IMG/VR virus record: IMGVR_UViG_3300049216_000357
Span: 1 to 58,031 of that record
Length of the DNA: 58,031 nucleotides
Source: a virus
Strand: one strand, 5' to 3'
Part shown: positions 17,460 to 26,675 of the stretch, one piece after another
Position numbering within the stretch: the first letter of the stretch is position 1
Layout: each line of letters begins with the position of its first letter
Program-made: the position numbers and the translations under genes
The notes under the pieces: generated by a model
Database searches by the model: none
Told to the model about the DNA's origin: nothing
The model's input: the letters and a program-made list of their open reading frames with translations, nothing else

Positions 17460-17932
17460 ATCGTACTTCCAAAGTTTAAGACTGAATAAAAGATACCTAT
17501 TTGAAGTAAACCATTTGAACCAGGTGGAACACTTAATAATGGGCCACCATTTAAATTTAACATCAAAGGCTGATTAACCAATGTATTAAAATCGTTAGTA
17601 AATTCATCATCAAATTGAAAATTTCCTATAAAAATAGTATCTACTCCTGTGTTTAATAGACCATCTGCGGGCACATCAACAAGCTCAATATCCACCCCGT
17701 TCATGACTGACTGAAATACTGCCCCATTATCATTATAATCGACACCTTTAAACGTGTATTTATAATAGGTATTATTTACAATGATGATTGTATTGGGACC
17801 TTGTGCCGGAATCAATTGAACAGGGGCGTTTTGCAAATTTAACAATTGTGAAGGCGTAAGGTTAACAACAGCAGCAGGCCCAGTAACGAGATTCGTTAAT
17901 TGAGTGACAGGGGTTTGGAAAACAGTGGACAT
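17456..17932 (-). CDS. Stand-alone decoration-domain protein
   Basis: This 158-aa beta-rich protein is similar to the C-terminal third of the decoration protein at 14117-15268. Both contain an L-x-AP/NT-VQL-P segment (LQNAPVQLIPAQGPNTIIIV versus LLANTTAIQLVPAVANAVII) and both end with a NY/FYSV-type strand. It probably occupies the same surface position or provides a replaceable copy of that domain. It starts the minus-strand segment read away from the portal genes. Confidence 0.6.
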   Translation of the reverse strand: MSTVFQTPVTQLTNLVTGPAAVVNLTPSQLLNLQNAPVQLIPAQGPNTIIIVNNTYYKYTFKGVDYNDNGAVFQSVMNGVDIELVDVPADGLLNTGVDTIFIGNFQFDDEFTNDFNTLVNQPLMLNLNGGPLLSVPPGSNGLLQIGIFYSVLNFGSTI

Positions 17933-17952
17933 AACTTTCTCCTAAAGATTAT

Positions 17953-18468
17953 TTATGCAACTCTAACAGCATATTTTCGTTCAGTTGAGCTTATATCCCT
18001 AACCGGAATAGAAGGCTCTCCCATAAAATGTTCAGTTCCAGGCATAGAGGTCAATATTCTTTCATTTTCCCGTGCCATGACTTCTCTTTCCATATCGCCT
18101 AACTCTTTAGGACGTTCACAAAGAATCAATCCTGCACGATAAACATAGCCTTTCATATGAGATAATCTTCCAAAATAATCATCAAATACCATATCAGGAT
18201 ATCTATCAGCAGACGCAGGTTCCCATCCCATTCTTCTCATGTTAACAAGATTTGTCGTATCCGGTCTATCATGAATACTTTCTCGCACCCACAAACATTC
18301 ATAGCCTTCTGGAATGTATTCAGGATTAACATACAAAGGATCTTTCCATTTCATGTTCATCATCTGACGCTTATAATTTTCTCTAGTTTCAGCAACTCTC
18401 GTGTTTTCAATTCTGTTTAAATGTTTTTTCTCAAGGTTATCGTCTTTACGCATCTTATCTTCCTCCAC
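17953..18468 (-). CDS. Conserved head-operon protein, unknown function
   Basis: This is a 171-aa charged protein. The N-terminal 50 residues are a basic/acidic helix. The core YVNPEYIPEGYECLWVRESI, then NLVNMRRMGWEPASADRYPD, is of a type often seen in head gene clusters of tailed phages, where a W-R/P-A-x-R-x-P stretch follows a helix. It overlaps the scaffold-like gene by 14 bp. It may be a capsid assembly or head completion factor. No function is established. Confidence 0.6.
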   Translation of the reverse strand: MEEDKMRKDDNLEKKHLNRIENTRVAETRENYKRQMMNMKWKDPLYVNPEYIPEGYECLWVRESIHDRPDTTNLVNMRRMGWEPASADRYPDMVFDDYFGRLSHMKGYVYRAGLILCERPKELGDMEREVMARENERILTSMPGTEHFMGEPSIPVRDISSTERKYAVRVA

Positions 18469-19354
18469 GTTGCGATTGAGTCTTCATATCTTCCATCATA
18501 AATCTAATGTAATCCTTCTCAGAAACTCCTAAACGTCTTGCTAAATCTCTTTGGTCTGGATTTAATTTAATAGTCGTTCTATTTGCTGAATTAGCCGCAG
18601 CCCCAGGATTAACTCTGGAGACATTTCCTCTAGGTTGTTGCATATTTAAATCTCCATATTGATTGCCTCTTGCAAGCTGTCTAACCCTATTCGCTTCCTG
18701 GCTAACCAGATTAAGATATTCAGGAGACATTATAGCATCTGACCTACCGCCTTGTCTAAGATTGTTATCAAAAGCCGCACAATATTGGTCTATGTGCGCC
18801 CTTAATTGAGGGTCATAATCAGGACTCGCAGGGTGAAACCATGTATTTTGATTAGCCCATTGTTCTACTACGGGTGCATAATTAGGATTAACGGGAGGTG
18901 TATAATTCTGCTGGGGAACCGTTTGTGTAGGAGGCGGCATCAATGCCTGAGTTCTATTATATTCAGCAGTAAGGTGCATCAATGCAATGTCTGCATTCGC
19001 TTCTGTATCAACATCACCTTCTTCTCGTGCTTTTATCTTTTCATCTTTAACACGAGCCATTCGTTGTACAAGTGTTTCATTATACTGATTGGTTGCAGTC
19101 GCAAGTGTTGCTTGTGCGGCTTGTTGTAATTGAGAGTTTTGTTGCCTTAAGTATTCTAATTCTGTTTGAGATTGATATTTTTCTCTTTGTAATTGAGCAA
19201 TTCTATCATATGCATGTTTTTTAATACTCTCTACTTGAGGAATAATTTCTTCTTGAACTGCCTCAACAACTTCTTCTTGAGGAATATCTTTTTGTACTTC
19301 CTCAACCATAGGTTCTTGTTGAGGAATTGAATTTTCAATATAAGTTTCTTCCAT
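18455..19354 (-). CDS. Probable scaffolding protein
   Basis: This is a 299-aa protein with a very acidic N-terminus (residues 1-40, many Glu/Val/Gln), a long coiled coil (residues about 45-140, HAYDRIAQLQREKYQSQTEL) and a basic C-terminus. This is the usual layout of podovirus scaffolds, where the acidic end is free and the basic C-terminal helix (RDLARRLGVSEKDYIRFMMEDMK-type) binds the shell. It lies between portal-side and capsid-side genes, as expected. No protease motif was seen. Confidence 0.65.
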   Translation of the reverse strand: MEETYIENSIPQQEPMVEEVQKDIPQEEVVEAVQEEIIPQVESIKKHAYDRIAQLQREKYQSQTELEYLRQQNSQLQQAAQATLATATNQYNETLVQRMARVKDEKIKAREEGDVDTEANADIALMHLTAEYNRTQALMPPPTQTVPQQNYTPPVNPNYAPVVEQWANQNTWFHPASPDYDPQLRAHIDQYCAAFDNNLRQGGRSDAIMSPEYLNLVSQEANRVRQLARGNQYGDLNMQQPRGNVSRVNPGAAANSANRTTIKLNPDQRDLARRLGVSEKDYIRFMMEDMKTQSQRGGR

Positions 19355-19364
19355 GGTATTCTCC

Positions 19365-19820
19365 TTAGTCTCTCTTTACATGTTCTGGGTCTTCTGCAAT
19401 CAGTAAAACCCTATCATCAGGTATAATTTGCATAGGTATACCTCTATAATTAATCTGTGTTCCTTCATTTCTAGGGAATGCAATCCAGTCTCCTATCCTG
19501 CACCAAGCACCTGATTCTTTATATCTATCACCTTTATAGGCTTCTGGACCCATAGATAGAACTAATCCAACACAGCTTCTCCATTTGTCATTCGCTGTTA
19601 CAACTTCTGGTATATAAAATCTTTTTGGTTTTCCATCTTCCCCTAAAATAGGATTTCCATTCTCATCTTTTATAATACCCATCTCATTAGGACGAACGTA
19701 GATTTTAACGGCAAGATGATAACCGGCAACTCTTGGCGCTGGGAATCCTAAATGCTTATCAATAAAGCTTTTTGCTTCCTCTATTTCATTATCTTCAATA
19801 AAACTTAACTTGGCTGCCAT
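19365..19820 (-). CDS. Phage GroES-like co-chaperonin
   Basis: This is a 151-aa protein from ATG 19820, chosen because GGAGAG lies 6 bp upstream; an in-frame ATG at 19832 is the alternative. The pattern is GroES-like: YHLAVKIYVRPNEMGIIKDE at the start of the barrel, IPEVV, GLVLSMGPEAYK, CRIGDWIAFPRNEGTQINYR, and the end IPDDRVLLIAEDPE, compared with the GroES ends. The segment NENGNPILGEDGKPKRF is an insertion. Co-chaperonins of this kind help host GroEL fold capsid proteins. It sits between scaffold and portal genes, where that job is needed. Confidence 0.7.
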   Translation of the reverse strand: MAAKLSFIEDNEIEEAKSFIDKHLGFPAPRVAGYHLAVKIYVRPNEMGIIKDENGNPILGEDGKPKRFYIPEVVTANDKWRSCVGLVLSMGPEAYKGDRYKESGAWCRIGDWIAFPRNEGTQINYRGIPMQIIPDDRVLLIAEDPEHVKRD

Positions 19821-20034
19821 TAGACTCTCCATTATTTAATTGTGATTTTGATTCAACCATGTCTTTATAAGAATTCATGATTATTTCTTCCGATTCTCTT
19901 AGTCCTTTCAATGTTCCTGCTGTCTCTTTGTATTCCCATAATTCTTGAAAATCGCCAGACGTTAATCGCTCAGCAACAACAATCTGGCGCTCTCGTATTT
20001 TCGTTAATAAATTCTCAACATACTTTAAAATCAT
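19795..20034 (-). CDS. Small helical protein, unknown function
   Basis: This is a 79-aa protein, nearly all helical and charged (MILKYVENLLTKIRERQIVV then ELWEYKETAGTLKGLRESEE). It overlaps the GroES-like start by 26 bp and lies in the same transcript. It may be a head assembly partner. No family was recognised. Confidence 0.6.
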   Translation of the reverse strand: MILKYVENLLTKIRERQIVVAERLTSGDFQELWEYKETAGTLKGLRESEEIIMNSYKDMVESKSQLNNGESNGSQVKFY

Positions 20035-20040
20035 TCCTTT

Positions 20041-20931
20041 TTAGAATCCTTTAGAATGTCTTGAGAACTTTCCTTTCATATGCCTAGGCAATCCTTTACT
20101 CGTGGCCTGCTCATGACGCATTTTACCCACACCGCCCATAGCATAATTAGCACGACTTCTATTTATATGGCCACCCTTATTACAGACCATCATCCCTAAA
20201 CTAGGATAGTAAACGGGATTGTGAGGAAATTCCCCACTAGTATCTTCCAAGTTAGTGAGAACTTGCGGTTTGTCAACTCCGTCATCAGCCATTCCTCCAT
20301 AAGCTAGATGTTTCAAGTTCTTTTTAACATGCTGTTTCCATTTTGCACGGTCACGAGAAGAATGCATATCAAAACAACGAGAATAGGCATCATGGTCCAC
20401 ATGACCACCTTCTTCAAAATGAGGATGTCTTAACCAATTTCCTATGGCATGACCTGCGGTTTTTAAACCACCATAAATGTCTTCTCCTACGTTCTTTAAA
20501 TCACCACCAAATGACATGCGTTGAGCATGGCCGCCGTGTGAATATGCAGGTGCCTTCAGCGGAGTTCCGTCTGGTCCGATACCAAATGGATGATTTGCGT
20601 AACCACGCCAGTCCCCCATTCCTTCAATTAAAGGCGCGTGCTTTCTTCCAATACCAGCCATACCAGCAGTTGATGGGTCATAGGGTATTGGTGGAGGTAT
20701 TAAATCACCAGCAACCATCGGATGTCTTGGATCACCAGGATTAAGATTAACCGGCCCCAGGGAGATATCTGACTCTGGATTGTATCTTGGAAGCAGCTTG
20801 TCATCTTGGTGCTCTGCCAGAAATCTTTTTACCGGTCCTAACGGCCCTGAATACGGGTCTAAATCCAGCCATTGACGGTTAGGTCCTGTAGGTCCTTGTC
20901 CACTCATTGAACCTAGCGGTCTCGTTTGCAC
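20041..20931 (-). CDS. Gly/His-rich virion protein (likely C-terminal part of the 20913-22553 product)
   Basis: This frame opens at a GTG (20929-20931) with no ribosome site. It encodes 296 aa rich in Gly, His and Pro with GG-tags (YSHGGHAQRM, HFEEGGHVDHD, KGGHINRSRANYAMGGVGKM). In the same frame upstream of GTG the sequence reads QGPARYNVNPGF. This resembles QGPARYNSGM near the end of the adjacent frame. This suggests that one long gene was split by a -1 change near 20940-20990. It is a likely virion-associated protein of unknown function. Confidence 0.6.
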   Translation of the reverse strand: MQTRPLGSMSGQGPTGPNRQWLDLDPYSGPLGPVKRFLAEHQDDKLLPRYNPESDISLGPVNLNPGDPRHPMVAGDLIPPPIPYDPSTAGMAGIGRKHAPLIEGMGDWRGYANHPFGIGPDGTPLKAPAYSHGGHAQRMSFGGDLKNVGEDIYGGLKTAGHAIGNWLRHPHFEEGGHVDHDAYSRCFDMHSSRDRAKWKQHVKKNLKHLAYGGMADDGVDKPQVLTNLEDTSGEFPHNPVYYPSLGMMVCNKGGHINRSRANYAMGGVGKMRHEQATSKGLPRHMKGKFSRHSKGF

Positions 20932-22553
20932 AAAGCCTGGGTTGACATTGTATCTTGCAGGCCCCTGTCTTGCTGCAATGGTCCTCCTATGACAGGAGCA
21001 CCGTTAGGATACTGCCTAGCAAACTGCATTGGGGACATACCTGAATTGTATCTTGCAGGCCCCTGTTGCCTTTGCTGCCTTCTCAATAATGTGTCTCCTA
21101 TTGGGTCAGGAATATGGGGCCCTTGTGAAAGATGCTGCTGTTTAGGATACTGCCTAGCAAACTGCATTGGGGAAATAGATTGTTTTACAGGTCCATTTCT
21201 TCCAGGATAGTCATCCTGGCTTACCTCATATGGGTCTCCTCCTGGCAACCCTCCTGCTGCTAACTTACGTCTACCGCCTCTTTTGTAACTATTTGCTTGG
21301 TTTGTAGGAGGCTCATAAGGATGTGAAGCAGGGCCACCACCAGTTCCACCGCCTAATGCAAAATGAGGATGTTCAAACCAATTTTTTATCTCGTTAGTAT
21401 GACGAACAAAGTTATCTTTTAACTTATCATACCAAGGCTCTTGTGGCGGATGTTCTTGTTTATATCTATTTTCAATATCCATTACATTTTTATGTTCTTG
21501 ATTAACCAGTTGAGCATATTGTGGACTACGTGCTTGTGCGCTCCTTACGCTTTGCATTAAGTGTTGAAATGGGGGACTAAAACCTGGAGCGACGTTCTGA
21601 TTTGAGTTTTGTTCATTAGTGGCACCACCAGCAGCATAACGTCCTAAAATACGTCCTACACTACCACGAGGATCTATATTATGTTGCTTATAATAAGCAC
21701 TTAGAGCTGCAGCACGTTGAGCTTCATCTTTAGCTGCATTAGCACGGCTATCTGCATTACTATAAGCATTACTATAAAACGCATGATAATTTCTTACATT
21801 TTGAGCTGCTTGAGCTGGAGTTTGATTTGGATTATAACCCCATGCATTTTTAAATGGACCATCTTCAGCATCATCTTTTGCTGGTGGCTTTTGTTGATTG
21901 ACAGCGTCCAAATATCGCTGATTTCGCTGCTTATAATCATCCATACTCAATCCTGGAGCAAGTTTTAATCTTGGAGCAATTTGATCTTCCCAATTGTCTG
22001 GGACGTATTTAGGATGAGGTTGGTTATATGAATTTCCTGCGCTTCCCCCATTTGCTAATTTCTTGGTTCTCCCTCTGCCTCTTCCTCTACCCTTTCCTTC
22101 ATGCATTTCCTCATATCCTGCATGGCCACCCTCTTCAAAATTTGAGAGCCAATTTCCTGCTTTATGGGCTGCACTTCTGGCTAAATTTTTAGCCTCATCA
22201 TAACCTTCACCAGCTAAATGCTTTGCCTCATCATAACCTTCATGCGCTAAGTTCTTAGCACCATTCCAAAGGGCTTTTCCAGCCATTTTTGCTCCATTCC
22301 AAAGGTCACCACCAATGGACAGGTGGGGAACATTGCCCGGAGATTGAAATTCCTGGCTTAATCGTTGAAAATAACTGTGACCATCTTGCGCGGAACGTTG
22401 ATTCATAGGAGATCTCATTGATCCTCCTGAAGCCTTTCGAACAACTTTTTCATGTCCACCATTGCCTCTAAACATCTTCTCAGCATTCTCTCGCATAGCG
22501 TCATGCCCATGAAAGCCACCGGATACATATTTCTCTAAATCTTCTCTACTCAT
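20913..22553 (-). CDS. Gly/His-rich repeat-containing virion protein
   Basis: This is a 546-aa protein of low complexity: GG-tags (GNGGHEKVVRKASGGSM, NFEEGGHAGYEEM, KLANGGSAGNS), an internal helical repeat (HEGYDEAKHLAGEGYDEAKN), and a duplicated SPMQFARQYP module near the C-terminus. It starts 7 bp after the portal stop region and lies in the same transcript. The last residues (about 525-546) appear to be out of frame, see 20041-20931. It may be an internal head or ejection protein. No enzymatic domain was seen. Confidence 0.62.
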   Translation of the reverse strand: MSREDLEKYVSGGFHGHDAMRENAEKMFRGNGGHEKVVRKASGGSMRSPMNQRSAQDGHSYFQRLSQEFQSPGNVPHLSIGGDLWNGAKMAGKALWNGAKNLAHEGYDEAKHLAGEGYDEAKNLARSAAHKAGNWLSNFEEGGHAGYEEMHEGKGRGRGRGRTKKLANGGSAGNSYNQPHPKYVPDNWEDQIAPRLKLAPGLSMDDYKQRNQRYLDAVNQQKPPAKDDAEDGPFKNAWGYNPNQTPAQAAQNVRNYHAFYSNAYSNADSRANAAKDEAQRAAALSAYYKQHNIDPRGSVGRILGRYAAGGATNEQNSNQNVAPGFSPPFQHLMQSVRSAQARSPQYAQLVNQEHKNVMDIENRYKQEHPPQEPWYDKLKDNFVRHTNEIKNWFEHPHFALGGGTGGGPASHPYEPPTNQANSYKRGGRRKLAAGGLPGGDPYEVSQDDYPGRNGPVKQSISPMQFARQYPKQQHLSQGPHIPDPIGDTLLRRQQRQQGPARYNSGMSPMQFARQYPNGAPVIGGPLQQDRGLQDTMSTQALCKRDR

Positions 22554-22559
22554 AACTAA

Positions 22560-25175
22560 TTACTCCAAAAATTGAGTGTTGTGTTTTGTGTCTTCAATTG
22601 CGATATCAACAAGATTCTTGTCTATCGCAATTTCTCTTTGGCTTTCCATCTTTGCCATATCGCCTACATGCTTTATATTTGCTTTCATGATTTCTACTTG
22701 ATTCTTTTCTTGGTCTGAAGCTTGCTTCATTTGTGCTTTAACCAGTTCTAGTTGATTCTTTTGCTCTGCCTCTTTTTCTTTAAGCATTGCTGCTTCACGT
22801 TGTTGTTGAATTTCCTGCAACATAATCTGATTCGGGATTTGAGAAAGCTGTTCTTGTTTCTCTTTTTCTCTCTGTTCTTGTTCTTGTTGTTGTTTTTGTT
22901 GCTCTTGCTGTGCTTGTGCATCTTGAATAATCTTCTGCGCTGCCTGTTGAGCAACCATATTCTGAATTTCAGGATGTTGAGGAATTTTTTGTTGCTCATC
23001 ATCTGATACATGCGGAGGATGAATATTTTGTAAATGCTGTTGCATCTGCATCTGTGCCATTTCTGGAGGCATACCTTGCTGAATAGACATCATCATTTGA
23101 TGCTGTGCATGTTGTTCTACTCTTTGTTGATGCAATTGTTTATACGCCTTATTCGCCTCATGTGCTTGAATATGCATGTTAATCATTGCATATAAACCTG
23201 AATTTTGTTGTATCGCGGCTTGTACAACGGGGTCTTGTAAGAAATTTCTATGCGCAATATTATGCGCGTCATCATCTTGGAACATTGCCACAGTCACTGC
23301 TGTCCCTTGCAACATCGTCATGTTTTCAGTGATAGGATCTAACGCTTGTGGGGGCGGTGGGGGCGATGGCTTTGGCAATATCTGGTCAATGTTATCCATA
23401 TTCATGGCTTGATACATGCGGTAATAAACTTGACGCATGTCGTGAATATCAGGGTTTCCTTGAGCAAGTTGTAAAAGTGCTTGCGCACGCATCAAACGAT
23501 GCGTAGTCGTTAATACATTTGGATCTGAGACTGGAACGATATTCACATTATCGCTAAAGTCTTTCTTCATGATGGCTGTTTCTTGACCCGGGACAGAGAA
23601 AGGATAAGGACTATCCGGCAAATATTCTGCAAATAAATTAAAAAGAAGTTTTAATTCATATCCTAATGAATTGTGTAATGAGCGTAATACAGAAGATTCA
23701 ACTTTATTAGCCACTTCCAATAATGCTAAAGTCGTTCCGACTGGCATATTCATTCCAGTCTCAGGAACAGCGTTCTCTGCTGCTGCAATTAAATTAGAGC
23801 TTTCATTCTTTAAACTATCTCTTAATTGCATTAATCCAGAAGAGGGTCCTGAATACGGCATTTGCATTACGCAGTCTTGCAATGCCCTTCCGCCTGTATC
23901 TATAGATCTGAATTCTGTAGGACCAATAGCTTTATCATTATCTTCAAGCCTAAGCCCTCTCATCATTAGGCCGCCTGGGAAATTCTGTAAAGTTCCTGCA
24001 TCAATCAACTGTCGTAAAATACTGGTCAGTACAATGGAATTAGAACCGCATAAATGCGCTAATCCCAGACTATAAATGCCAAAGCCAGGAAGATAATAAT
24101 AATGAACATAAAATTCTCTACGCTTATAAGTTTCATCGTCTTCTTTCCAATTACGGATAAGGGACATTATTTTCCGAGTGGTCGCACAAATCGTAACAAT
24201 GTAAGGTCTTGGAATGAAAACGCCATCTCCTAAGTTTTCAATATCCTTAGGGTCTAGATTGGTATGAACCTCATAGAACTTGAACAGAGACTTGTTCTCT
24301 GTAGAGTCGGTTGAGATTCCTTCTGTTCTCTTAATCGCTTGTTGAATACGTGATTCATCTTCATCCTCATCATTAACAGCAGGTAATTCACTCTCTATGA
24401 AGTCACCCATCTGCTGTCTGAGCATAATATCCTTACGTTCCAAGTACATGACTTCAGTCAAGCGATTGGAAGCCATAAGGCTCGTCGTATGATGATTAAT
24501 GATGAAATCTTGAGGCTTTATGAACCGACAACGGGGCTCTTTAGCAATTGGGTCTTGATAAACTTTCCTGAACGCAGACCCATAGAATATGACATACAAC
24601 AAAAGACGTTCAGAGTCTGGATAATAATCTCTATCTTTAGTAGTTAGATAGTAATTCATGAACAGCTTGACGCGAGTACCTTCGTCATCTACTTCAGGGC
24701 TTGGAGCTCCTAATATTTCAGTTCTAGCAGGACCTGAAGCTGGAAATAGTTCTGCTCTAGCCGTAGCATAGCTATTGAGCAATGCAGAGCTTAGGGTCGA
24801 GTCAAACGCAGCACAGGCTTGGAAGAAAGGAACGTTACGGAACTCTTCTATCTTAAAGCCCATGTACTTGTAGACAAGCTCTCCTGTCTTTTCCCATTCC
24901 TCTCGGCTTTCCTGGTCCGCCTTAATGTCCTCTAATATTTGGGAGGCTAGAACGCTAAGCTTGCTCTCGCTAATATTGAGAGCCAAGTTTTCATAGAAGT
25001 CTTCTGATTGAGGAGGCTCTTGAGGCTCCGGTTGGCCTATTGTGTAAACAGAAGAACCATCCGGCAGTTCTCCTTCCTGTTGAATATAATCATCTCCATC
25101 ATCCCCGTTAAGAGAATCCTCCGGGATTAGCGGTTGATTAAATTGATGTTGGTCAAATGGAAATACGTTGGACAT
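22560..25175 (-). CDS. Portal protein
   Basis: This is an 871-aa protein. Residues about 60-620 carry the portal core: ESKLSVLASQILEDIKADQE, YKYMGFKIEE, FMNYYLTTKDRDYYPDSERL, then YVIFYGSAFRKVYQDPIAKE and FIKPQDFIINHHT. The YGSAxRKVY-DP-P-I-P-D line is a mark of podovirus and SU10-like portals. Residues about 625-830 are a Gln-rich helical barrel extension (QQEQQKQQQEQEQREKEKQE), as in P22-type portals. It forms the dodecameric DNA gate used by terminase and the connectors. It is the first gene of the minus-strand virion operon. Confidence 0.85.
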   Translation of the reverse strand: MSNVFPFDQHQFNQPLIPEDSLNGDDGDDYIQQEGELPDGSSVYTIGQPEPQEPPQSEDFYENLALNISESKLSVLASQILEDIKADQESREEWEKTGELVYKYMGFKIEEFRNVPFFQACAAFDSTLSSALLNSYATARAELFPASGPARTEILGAPSPEVDDEGTRVKLFMNYYLTTKDRDYYPDSERLLLYVIFYGSAFRKVYQDPIAKEPRCRFIKPQDFIINHHTTSLMASNRLTEVMYLERKDIMLRQQMGDFIESELPAVNDEDEDESRIQQAIKRTEGISTDSTENKSLFKFYEVHTNLDPKDIENLGDGVFIPRPYIVTICATTRKIMSLIRNWKEDDETYKRREFYVHYYYLPGFGIYSLGLAHLCGSNSIVLTSILRQLIDAGTLQNFPGGLMMRGLRLEDNDKAIGPTEFRSIDTGGRALQDCVMQMPYSGPSSGLMQLRDSLKNESSNLIAAAENAVPETGMNMPVGTTLALLEVANKVESSVLRSLHNSLGYELKLLFNLFAEYLPDSPYPFSVPGQETAIMKKDFSDNVNIVPVSDPNVLTTTHRLMRAQALLQLAQGNPDIHDMRQVYYRMYQAMNMDNIDQILPKPSPPPPPQALDPITENMTMLQGTAVTVAMFQDDDAHNIAHRNFLQDPVVQAAIQQNSGLYAMINMHIQAHEANKAYKQLHQQRVEQHAQHQMMMSIQQGMPPEMAQMQMQQHLQNIHPPHVSDDEQQKIPQHPEIQNMVAQQAAQKIIQDAQAQQEQQKQQQEQEQREKEKQEQLSQIPNQIMLQEIQQQREAAMLKEKEAEQKNQLELVKAQMKQASDQEKNQVEIMKANIKHVGDMAKMESQREIAIDKNLVDIAIEDTKHNTQFLE

Positions 25176-25302
25176 ATAAATTAATAGCAGCTTACTCAGT
25201 AATTTACTCTTTCAGTATAGGACATATCACACAAATAATATAGTTATTTATTGGTCAGTATGTTATGATATTCACTTATCAAGTTATAAATATGAATGAC
25301 TC

Positions 25303-26004
25303 ATGGCTAAAGCTCTTGTTAGACCAAAGGATCGTGCATCTCATGCGCCTAAGAGAATTCCTAAAAAACAGAAAAATGAGCCTAAATCCAAAGCCATTAA
25401 AAAAACAGTACCCCCAGAAGATTTTCATAAATTTTATGAGGAATATGTAAAATCTCAACAATCTAATAAAAACGCTAAGATAAAGCTTAAAAATGCGCCT
25501 AAGAAGCCCATCATTAAATCTATTCCAACAAAGGACATACCGACTCAAAAAGTCGTTCAACAGCCTAAGCCAATTAAAAAAAAATCAGAGCCTGTTTCTC
25601 AACCGAGACAAATGAAAGAACCCATTACAACAGAAGGGCTCAACCCCTATTTAATCGAAGAAGAGGTATCTCGAAAAAAATCGCCTTCCACTCATTTAAT
25701 CAATTCTCTATGGAAGGAAATAGAGAAATATCCCAATGTGTCTATTCTGGCTAATGGCGCTTTCTCGTTCGTGATAGCAAAAACGCTTACCTTAAACGTC
25801 AAGATTGTCCTAGATAAAAACATATTCCAGCCCTATGAAAAAATAGAGACTAAGCCTTATTGCACTCTTATGGTCTTGTATGTTCCCGGAAAAGAAGAAG
25901 ATGAGTTTGAATATTTATTAAGCAATTTAATGAAAGTGGGTTGTCCATTTCATAAGATTAGTAGTTTAGATAAAGCTAAAAAACTACTGGCTGAGGAGAG
26001 TTAA
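25303..26004 (+). CDS. Lys-rich protein divergent from portal gene, unknown function
   Basis: This is a 233-aa protein. Residues 1-125 are strongly basic and look disordered (VRPKDRASHAPKRIPKKQKN). Residues about 130-233 look globular (LINSLWKEIEKYPNVSILAN, then CTLMVLYVPGKEEDEFEYLL). The basic part would bind DNA, RNA or an acidic partner. It is transcribed away from the portal gene with 127 bp between, which should hold both promoters. No family was recognised. Confidence 0.6.
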   Translation: MAKALVRPKDRASHAPKRIPKKQKNEPKSKAIKKTVPPEDFHKFYEEYVKSQQSNKNAKIKLKNAPKKPIIKSIPTKDIPTQKVVQQPKPIKKKSEPVSQPRQMKEPITTEGLNPYLIEEEVSRKKSPSTHLINSLWKEIEKYPNVSILANGAFSFVIAKTLTLNVKIVLDKNIFQPYEKIETKPYCTLMVLYVPGKEEDEFEYLLSNLMKVGCPFHKISSLDKAKKLLAEES

Positions 26005-26046
26005 TCTCGTCATTTATATGCTATATCGATATACGATATATTTAAT

Positions 26047-26340
26047 TTAAGAAGCCTTTTTATACAGCTGAGAGACATTTAACCTTTTTCTTTTCTTTTT
26101 TTGAACCCATAAATCGTACATCATTTGTTGGTTAAGCCAGGTTATAGCATCCCCACCAAAAGCAATTGACAACCTTTCAGCCATCTCAGTAGATATACTC
26201 CGATGTCCATTAACAAGTTCTGAGAGAGTTCTGCGAGTTACCCCCAGCCCTTCTGCTGTTTCCGTAATAGTTAAGCCAAGAGGTTTGATATAAAGCTCAA
26301 AAAGGGTCTCGCCAGGGTGAGGTGGATTATACATCTGCAT
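26047..26340 (-). CDS. higA: HigA-family antitoxin
   Basis: This is a 97-aa XRE-type protein. ATG 26340 was chosen because GGAG lies 8 bp upstream. The start [20 protein letters not shown], then [20 protein letters not shown] and [20 protein letters not shown], is the classic HigA/VapI helix-turn-helix with the PHPGE N-terminus. It neutralises HigB toxins and represses its own promoter. No HigB lies directly upstream. Instead a RelE-like toxin gene precedes it by 47 bp, so it may be an orphan or part of a three-gene unit. Confidence 0.9.
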   Translation of the reverse strand: MQMYNPPHPGETLFELYIKPLGLTITETAEGLGVTRRTLSELVNGHRSISTEMAERLSIAFGGDAITWLNQQMMYDLWVQKKKRKRLNVSQLYKKAS

Positions 26341-26387
26341 TTTAAGCACTCCTAATGATAGTCCAAATAATCAACGTCTTTATTTTA

Positions 26388-26675
26388 TTACTCATCGTAA
26401 GCATCTTTGCGATGATTTATATCAGTAATGATAACTTTGTGATTTTTTTCGTCAATTCGATAAATTATTCTATAAGTGCTTACGCGTAACCTACGATATC
26501 CTTTAAAATTGTAGCGCAAAGGCTTCCCAAAACTGATAGGATCTACCATTAAACGTTCTTCAATAGCTCTTTGAATTAGTTCATGGGTAGATTTAGATAA
26601 TTCAACAAGATCAACTTCTATAACTGATTTTTTAAATTCAATAGCATATTGTTTATTTCCAAGCGACTTTTTCAT
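26388..26675 (-). CDS. RelE/ParE-superfamily toxin
   Basis: This is a 95-aa protein. The toxin core KKSVIEVDLVELSKSTHELI then GKPLRYNFKGYRRLRVSTYR and IIYRIDEKNHKVIITDINHR follows the RelE fold (helical hairpin followed by a beta sheet with the YRRLRVxxYRIIYRI strand). Members cut mRNA at the ribosome or block gyrase. Its start overlaps the antitoxin gene by 23 bp, the usual coupling of such pairs. Confidence 0.88.
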   Translation of the reverse strand: MKKSLGNKQYAIEFKKSVIEVDLVELSKSTHELIQRAIEERLMVDPISFGKPLRYNFKGYRRLRVSTYRIIYRIDEKNHKVIITDINHRKDAYDE

